Positions 59,060-64,000 of a stretch of 64,000 bases of DNA are shown one piece after another; the first letter of the stretch is position 1, and every line of letters begins with the position of its first letter. The stretch spans positions 1,364,001-1,428,000 of the forward strand of contig NW_020194691.1 of the NCBI RefSeq assembly GCF_002865645.1, written 5' to 3'. The DNA comes from Hyaloscypha bicolor E (Eukaryota > Ascomycota > Leotiomycetes > Helotiales > Hyaloscyphaceae). Position numbers and translations under genes: made by a program. The notes under the pieces were generated by a model. That model did no database searches. It was not told the origin of the DNA and was given only the letters and a program-made list of their open reading frames with translations.

Positions 59060-59355
59060 CCGTCTGGTTGTTAACTTTAATCAATTAAAATAATTTTTAA
59101 AAAGTTAAAATAACAAGTATTAATTAAATCTAATTTCCTAACTCTATTATATAAATATAAATTAAATACTTTAATAAATATATATAATAACTTATTTTTA
59201 TATTTTATATTTTATAGTTTCTTTAAAATCTTATATATTAAAAACGCTTAGTATTTAACTTATAACTTATAAATATAGCTATTTTCCTATAATATAGTTA
59301 AAATATTAAATTTATAAATTAGTTACTTAAAAACTTATTAAAATTTAAAAGTTGT
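59060..59355. other. Small AT-rich, RIP-like patch
   Basis: About 300 bp of nearly pure A+T set between the GC-rich block and normal DNA. No coding trace; probably the remains of a repeat. Confidence 0.5.
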
Positions 59356-60035
59356 GAGTTTTCGCGATTTTGTATGCGTGTTGGCGTTGTGTCACGTGCT
59401 GCGCACAGGCGTACATATAGCTTCTTCACCGCCCTTAGGGCACCATCATTCTTACATATTTACACCAAAACACACCACATTCCACTTCCACAGCTTGTCC
59501 AGGCCGTGACACGTTGCGTGACCGGGCGTTGCAATTAAGCGGGAACTCAAGTAAAACACGGAGGCGCATCTGAGCGCCCTGTAACATTGACTCACGTAGG
59601 AGGCGAAGCAAGGCTGTGGCACAGACTCCCCGGCTGATTGATCTGATGGAAGGCAGCCACCCGTCTGCAGTGCGAATGTTGGAATTTTCTGGTGGCTGAT
59701 TTGATGGAGCTGGGGTGGGGGCCGGTGAGCTCGTTGCGGTTGGCCGCCCAAACTAACGCCCCATCCGCTGCCCGGCGCCTGCTGCACTGGGGTGGGAGGC
59801 TATTTGGGACATAAAAAGTTTGGATATATTGCTACCTGGAGCTCTGCTGTTTTGCGTCCTGTCGTCCTCGGTGCAAAGCAGAAAGGCTCTCGCTGAAGGG
59901 AGCACTACATATATTGAGGTTTGGACGCCCACCTCTATTCACGATTGGGTAGATCAATTCAGATCCATCATTTAATTTCGACACCGCGATACTGTGAAGT
60001 CACAGCTCATTACCCCGCACTATTCGGAAATCAAC
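59356..60035. other. Upstream region of the small gene at 60,036
   Basis: No gene is supported. Minus-strand frame 59,452-59,787 lacks motifs. A word GCACAGGCGTACATATAGC near 59,403 contains a TATA-like sequence of uncertain meaning. Confidence 0.4.
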
Positions 60036-60362
60036 ATGTCTTCCTCGTCCAAGAAATGGCAGCTACCATCCAAACCATCCTTCAACATCAAATCGAAGCC
60101 AAAATCAAACACAAAGACAAACACAAGTTCCGAAAAGCCAACGAGGTCGTCGACAGAACCTACTTCCTCCGTGACATCAAAATCCTCGAAAGTTTGGAGG
60201 AAGACGAAGGAGTTCTTTAATTCGCTTGGAGAGCCGCCTACAGCTGCATTTGAGAGGGAACAGGCTAAGAAGAAGGAGGTCAAGACGTCTGGACGTGAGG
60301 CGTTTGGCGCGGTGAATTATGGGCCGTATCATCAGGGGGGCCCTTTTGGAGGGAGGTCGTGA
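60036..60362 (+). CDS. Small conserved-looking hypothetical protein, 108 aa
   Basis: Single exon from ATG 60036 (MSSSSKKWQLPSKPSFN) to the stop at 60,360-60,362. An upstream in-frame ATG at 59,994 would add 14 residues. The N-terminal half is Ser/Thr/Lys-rich and probably disordered. The C-terminal half reads SSKVWRKTKEFFNSLGEPPT, AAFEREQAKKKEVKTSGREA and NYGPYHQGGPFGGRS, with the regular look of a selected protein. No signal peptide or membrane segment. I do not recognise the family. Support is codon-like text and a compact ORF; it is of moderate confidence. Confidence 0.55.
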   Translation: MSSSSKKWQLPSKPSFNIKSKPKSNTKTNTSSEKPTRSSTEPTSSVTSKSSKVWRKTKEFFNSLGEPPTAAFEREQAKKKEVKTSGREAFGAVNYGPYHQGGPFGGRS

Positions 60363-60904
60363 GAGCTGGCTTTCCGCGGAGATTCTTTTCACAGATAGCT
60401 TTCGCTGATGGCACACCAGGCAGGGCGGAGAGTTGGGGAGCTTGGTAATGGACGATGGATGATGATACCCATGATATGCTTCTTGAAGTTATTTATTGAT
60501 ATGATTGGGGGTATGGATAGCATGGCGTTTGGGGTTTTAGGAACCGAGGGTCCAGGAAAAAATAGCAGGTCTTCGTTCGGTATTTTGGTTCTGGGTTGGG
60601 GAAGGTTTGCATCAGGACCAATGAACACAACTCTCACCGTTCGCTCTGGCTTACAATTTAGGTGTCTTTCCGATATGGAACACCTTGAAGGAATCATTCA
60701 ATTGGCTGTGATGTTTTGATCAACATGTCCGGGAGAGGAGGAGAGAAAGTTGCGTTCAGGAAAGCTCAGGTCCGACTTCTCTTCTCCAGCAGAATTACCT
60801 CGACATGTTAGCTCAGAGAAGTCCTTCAATTTTGTTCAAAGGTCTAGCAAGATCAAATCCTGTTCTCCCATGCTTCACACCACACTCAAACCCCCGTCTT
60901 ATCT
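60363..60904. other. 3' flank of the small gene
   Basis: No supported gene; open frames on both strands are short and motif-free. Confidence 0.45.
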
Positions 60905-61110
60905 TTGGTCACCCCAAATTCTCATAAATCATCAAAGCCTTGCACTTCTCTGCAACCTCCTCACCGGGTGGCACACGAATCGTGTATCCATTGCTGGTGA
61001 CCCCACCGGGTCTCTGGGGTAGCTTTTGAAGACGTACATTACTTCTAGTGTGCCGCAGATTGCTGCTCCCTCGCAACCGATATCTAGTTTCGTAATTGGT
61101 ATGTATGAAA
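60905..61110 (-). pseudogene. Frame-broken relative of the short coding piece at 61,551
   Basis: The minus strand reads CGTLEVMYVFKSYPRDPVGS in one frame and then RVPPGEEVAEKCKALMIYE in another. Both parts align to the single frame at 61,551-61,793 (YSALEITFTFKSHPDEPVAI; RVPTGEEGAGKVKSSMTYE). The frame change lies near 60,965-60,985. It is taken as a decayed paralogue, or as two exons whose splice sites were not found. Confidence 0.5.
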
Positions 61111-61550
61111 TCAGAATCAGATTACAGCTTGGTTGGGTGGGTGAGTTGTCGGTGCTATTACCAGCCATGGATATTCAAGCTTTCAAAGGAAGGGGGCAAG
61201 CAGCCTTCTCGAGCCAGGGTTTGGTTTCCGATTGTGTACGATGTATTTTTGTTGAGTTGTGGGAGGAGTGTTTTCATATGATAAGTTTTGAGAAGGGCAG
61301 GTGTCCTTCAGAGAGATAATGAGATGGGGGGTTGATGTATATGAGAATCCCGTTTCTTGGTTCTGTGAAGGCTGATATTAGCACGTTGTGTAGCGATGCA
61401 ATGTGCAAATCCTCGACGTTTGGTTTGTTGTTTCGGATTATTGAGTTTTTTCTTGGATTTGCTGGACTTTCTATTGGCTCAAGGGGCCGATCTGATCTCT
61501 GAAGCTAGCGAGGTTTCACCGTAGTTGCTTTGTCATGTAATTACTCCACT

Positions 61551-62070
61551 TCAAAAGCGATTATTCTCATCTATCAACAAGGGTAAAGAGGTTAACCAAT
61601 GCCCCACAATATTCTCCTTCACCGGCCCTAGGTCCTCATAAGTCATGGAGCTCTTCACTTTCCCGGCTCCCTCCTCCCCAGTCGGAACACGCTCGAAACA
61701 AGACAGCGAAGGAATGGCAACTGGTTCGTCAGGGTGGCTCTTGAAAGTAAATGTGATCTCGAGAGCTGAGTAGATACCAGTTCCGTTCCTCACGGTATTT
61801 GTTTCTATGTTCAGAATCCAGTAAAGTACTCATTATTTCTTTTAGGTTTTCGGGGGCGGAGAAGAGCCCTACTGCTTACTAACTCGAATAATTTTATGGC
61901 TTTGACTTAAATGGAGGGAGAATATTCCTGTCTCATGCTACTGAGAAGTTCAGGGAAATCTTTTTCAGATAAAGATGATGTGTATTTACCTTCTCAATTG
62001 CTTCAAGACCGAGTAGTTCGGGCTCGTTGGTAATTTTTCCGAATGTAACTTTGCTAAAGAGTGTTGACAT
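61551..62070 (-). CDS. Possible small two- or three-exon protein of unknown function
   Basis: A first exon may be 62070-61990 (MSTLFSKVTFGKITNEPELL, ending before donor GTAAAT). The last exon would lie within about 61,860-61,551 and contains RNGTGIYSALEITFTFKSHP, then RVPTGEEGAGKVKSSMTYED and a tail to the stop. The intervening splice sites could not be joined in phase with certainty; one extra exon near 61,880-61,910 is possible. The relation to the broken copy at 60,905-61,110 supports coding history. The product would be about 110-130 aa, without a signal peptide in the first exon. Function is not recognised. Confidence 0.38.
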
Positions 62071-62555
62071 TCGTGAGGGATCGAAGGCAGCGAAGGCAGT
62101 GAAGAATTGTCTTTGTTAGCTATGACAATCACTTGTGAATGGGCTTGGAGAAATACGTTTTTGAGCCGGGCTTCGGTTCTGCTTGAGTGTACATCTTGGC
62201 GGAGGGATATGAGAAGATTTTTGAATGTGAAACTTGTTTGAGGGAACGAATTGTCTATACTTATAGAGCTGAGGAGCTCGACGGATTTAATGAGTGGACA
62301 TCAGCGCAGGTACATTGTGGCGGGAAGTCTGACATCAGCAAACAGCGGGGAGTTACAATCAGCCTCAAGGTCTTGCCCCGCACTGCAACCCCTCGTTGGA
62401 TCCATACCCCTGGAAGTCTGACTGCCCCCAATCAAAGCTGTCAAAGAAGGCTGGCAAATATGCGTTCTATTTTCCATCTAGAACACATGTCTGGTCTATG
62501 CTGTCTATAAATCCCCGAAATCCTTGTAGTATATCCGAACGCCACAAGCAAACCT
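62071..62555. other. Intergenic
   Basis: Between the start of the small minus-strand gene and the stop of the RTA1-family gene. A plus-strand frame of 107 codons at 62,187-62,510 has no recognisable product. Confidence 0.45.
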
Positions 62556-63487
62556 CTAATCCTTACTTCGTGATCTATCAGTCATCTCTACCTGGCTCTC
62601 CCCTTCGAAGTCCGAGTCTTTGTTTGTTGTGTTCGCCCACCCAGGCCTGGCAATATTGAAAACACCGACAGCTCCAACCATCATCGCACCATCCAACGCA
62701 ATGAAATATCTCTCCGTCGTGATCAGATATCCCGACCATCCTTGCAGAAGTTCAATCGTTCGATATATGCTTCTTATGACAATGAGCACGACCGAGAGAA
62801 CCATGGCAGCAATGATCCATTGAATTCTTCTTTGCGTCAAGACTTCGCCTTTGCTCTTCAGCGCTCGGAAGATAACGACGATGAAGAGGCTGACGAAGAT
62901 TATTATCGAGGCGAGTTGGAACAAGATCCCGGCCACCATGATATGCGTTCCGTTGTCGGTGTTCTTGGGTGGATTCTGTTCGAACGCAATTGCGGCCATT
63001 CCCCCGCCCACAGCCTGGACTACTAACGACACCACAGCGGCGGTACAGAAGATGTAAAGGTAGGCAGCTGCAGAGATAGGGGAGACGCCTCTTCCGAACG
63101 ATCGAATGAGTCGACCGAGAATGACATAGATTCCAGCAGTGAAGAATGTTGGTGCTGTTGAAGTTAGACAATGGGCATGGTGTTTAGACAATCATACTTG
63201 CCAATGATGAGTGTGCATATTTGGAGCAGGTAGGGAGTCGTTTGATAGGGACAGGAGTGAGACCAAGCACGGCCAGCCCATCCAAGAACCTCGCAAAGCG
63301 CTCCAACCGTGAAAACAAGCTGCCACCAAGTGCGATATCGAATAGATGTGAAGGTGTGCAGGAGCATGCTCAGGCCAAAAAGGACGCAGAATACGATACC
63401 AGCTGCGAGAGACGGAACATAGCCGTATGTACTGGTACGACCAGGAATTGGAGCAACGCAGATGTTTCGGTTAATGATGATCGCCAT
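62556..63487 (-). CDS. RTA1-family seven-span membrane protein
   Basis: Two exons on the minus strand: 63487-63202 and 63154-62556 (885 nt, 294 aa). The intron is 47 nt and of GC-AG type. Spans include YVPSLAAGIVFCVLFGLSML, WWQLVFTVGALCEVLGWAGR, then PYLLQICTLII joined to APTFFTAGIYVILGRLI. AYLYIFCTAAVVSLVVQAVG, HIMVAGILFQLASIIIFVSL, WIIAAMVLSVVLIVIRSIYR (with RTIELLQGWSGYL) and FIALDGAMMVGAVGVFNIAR follow. This is the full RTA1-like pattern. Yeast relatives (Rta1, Rsb1) are linked to sterol-drug and 7-aminocholesterol resistance and to sphingoid base export; the substrate here is not known. The C-terminal tail is acidic and cytosolic in the usual topology. The length is normal for the family. 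Confidence 0.93.
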
Positions 63488-64000
63488 GACTGGAAGCTAC
63501 ACAGGAGGTTTTGATGGAAGTTCAAGGAGCGAGGTGACTGAATAGAGATAAAAGACAACACGAAGTGAAGCGGCAGTGGAGAATTTGAGATAACCGCAAC
63601 TAAAAGATAAAGGTGGGATGGCCTGGTAAATACTTACAGACTATGGTGGATGATAAAATATCAAAAGCTAGCCTGTCGAGACACAGCAACGACACTCGGC
63701 CTTTCATGGACGGTTTTGAAAGCCGACGACTGTCATGTTCTAGCGAATAAGATGGCATTCTCTATACGCTTTCGACACTACGTATCATCGTGCGGGATTT
63801 GTGATCTGAGGCCCGCTTTTTGATGCCAAATCCGTGTCCCACCTGCGACCGGAGGAAAGTTAGGCCTACCAACCCGCCCTGAAACTGCAAGCGAAGCCGT
63901 CACAGCCTCACAGCCTCACAGCCTCACAGACTCCCAAACAAAGACCCTCCGACTCCGTTTTGGCGATCCATTCGGGGGCTTGCAAGCGATCTGCTCGAAA
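63488..64000. promoter_or_regulatory. Upstream region of the RTA1-family gene, window end
   Basis: About 510 bp without a gene, containing the promoter of the RTA1-family gene. An 8-bp tandem repeat lies near the end (63,901-63,932). Confidence 0.5.
63901..63932. repeat. 8-bp tandem repeat, four copies
   Basis: cacagcct repeated three times perfectly, followed by cacagact. Short simple repeat with no known role. Confidence 0.85.

Noticed and set aside
57200..59450. A DNA transposon bounded by inverted repeats around the GC-rich block
   Set aside because: No inverted ends or target duplications could be matched at either border by eye.
1..64000. tRNA, rRNA or other structured RNA genes
   Set aside because: T-arm-like words such as GTTCAA occur but none was accompanied by a matching acceptor stem and anticodon arm on inspection. 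A covariance-model scan would be needed to exclude them.

Overview
The window is nuclear DNA of a filamentous ascomycete (Pezizomycotina). The genes carry many short GT-AG introns of about 45-120 bp. Products such as Nop12, Coa3, a symplekin/Pta1 homologue, an Rta1-type protein and a subgroup-C-like chitinase are fungal. Two extremely AT-rich blocks hold transposon relics with stop codons of the type left by repeat-induced point mutation (RIP). A Leotiomycetes-like plant-associated fungus is my guess; the sequence alone does not prove the class.

Region 1 (1-20,700) is a conserved housekeeping block: NOP12 (-), a DEP1/SDS3-type Rpd3L subunit (+), COA3 (-), PTA1 (+), a SHE3-like coiled-coil gene (+), a gene-poor stretch with relic sequence, and a large conserved fungal gene of unknown function (+) with a decayed partial copy about 5 kb upstream of its homologous part. 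Two divergent pairs (NOP12/DEP1 and COA3/PTA1) share promoters of 370-450 bp.

Region 2 (20,700-42,500) has a two-speed layout. It holds a complete but RIP-inactivated Ty3/gypsy element (20,976-27,051; LTRs, 5-bp target duplication, chromodomain). A gene island of about 5 kb follows, with a CorA-like membrane protein (-) and an acyl-CoA (malonyl-CoA-type) synthetase (+). Next comes about 9 kb of nearly pure A+T with a minus-strand integrase relic and a plus-strand Tad1/I-type LINE relic.

Region 3 (42,500-55,000) is rich in secreted and cell-surface genes: a 9-exon Cys-rich membrane or secreted protein with an 8-nt micro-exon (-), an HExxH metallopeptidase-like secreted protein (+, with an apparent frameshift), an F-box-like/DUF7730 protein (-), a 140-bp TA-flanked MITE, and a divergently transcribed LysM-protein/GH18-chitinase pair. 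The promoter region of that pair carries a 621-bp hAT-type element with a perfect 8-bp target duplication. The LysM array is expanding by 204-bp units; the last unit is cut off by a stop codon.

Region 4 (55,000-64,000) has an OTT_1508-like deaminase gene broken by a 1-nt shift between its HAE and CxxC motifs, a GC-rich block with little coding sequence, a small AT-rich patch, a small hypothetical gene, a pair of related short minus-strand coding pieces, and an RTA1-family membrane protein whose intron is GC-AG. All exon coordinates come from reading splice signals by eye with frame checks; no search was run.
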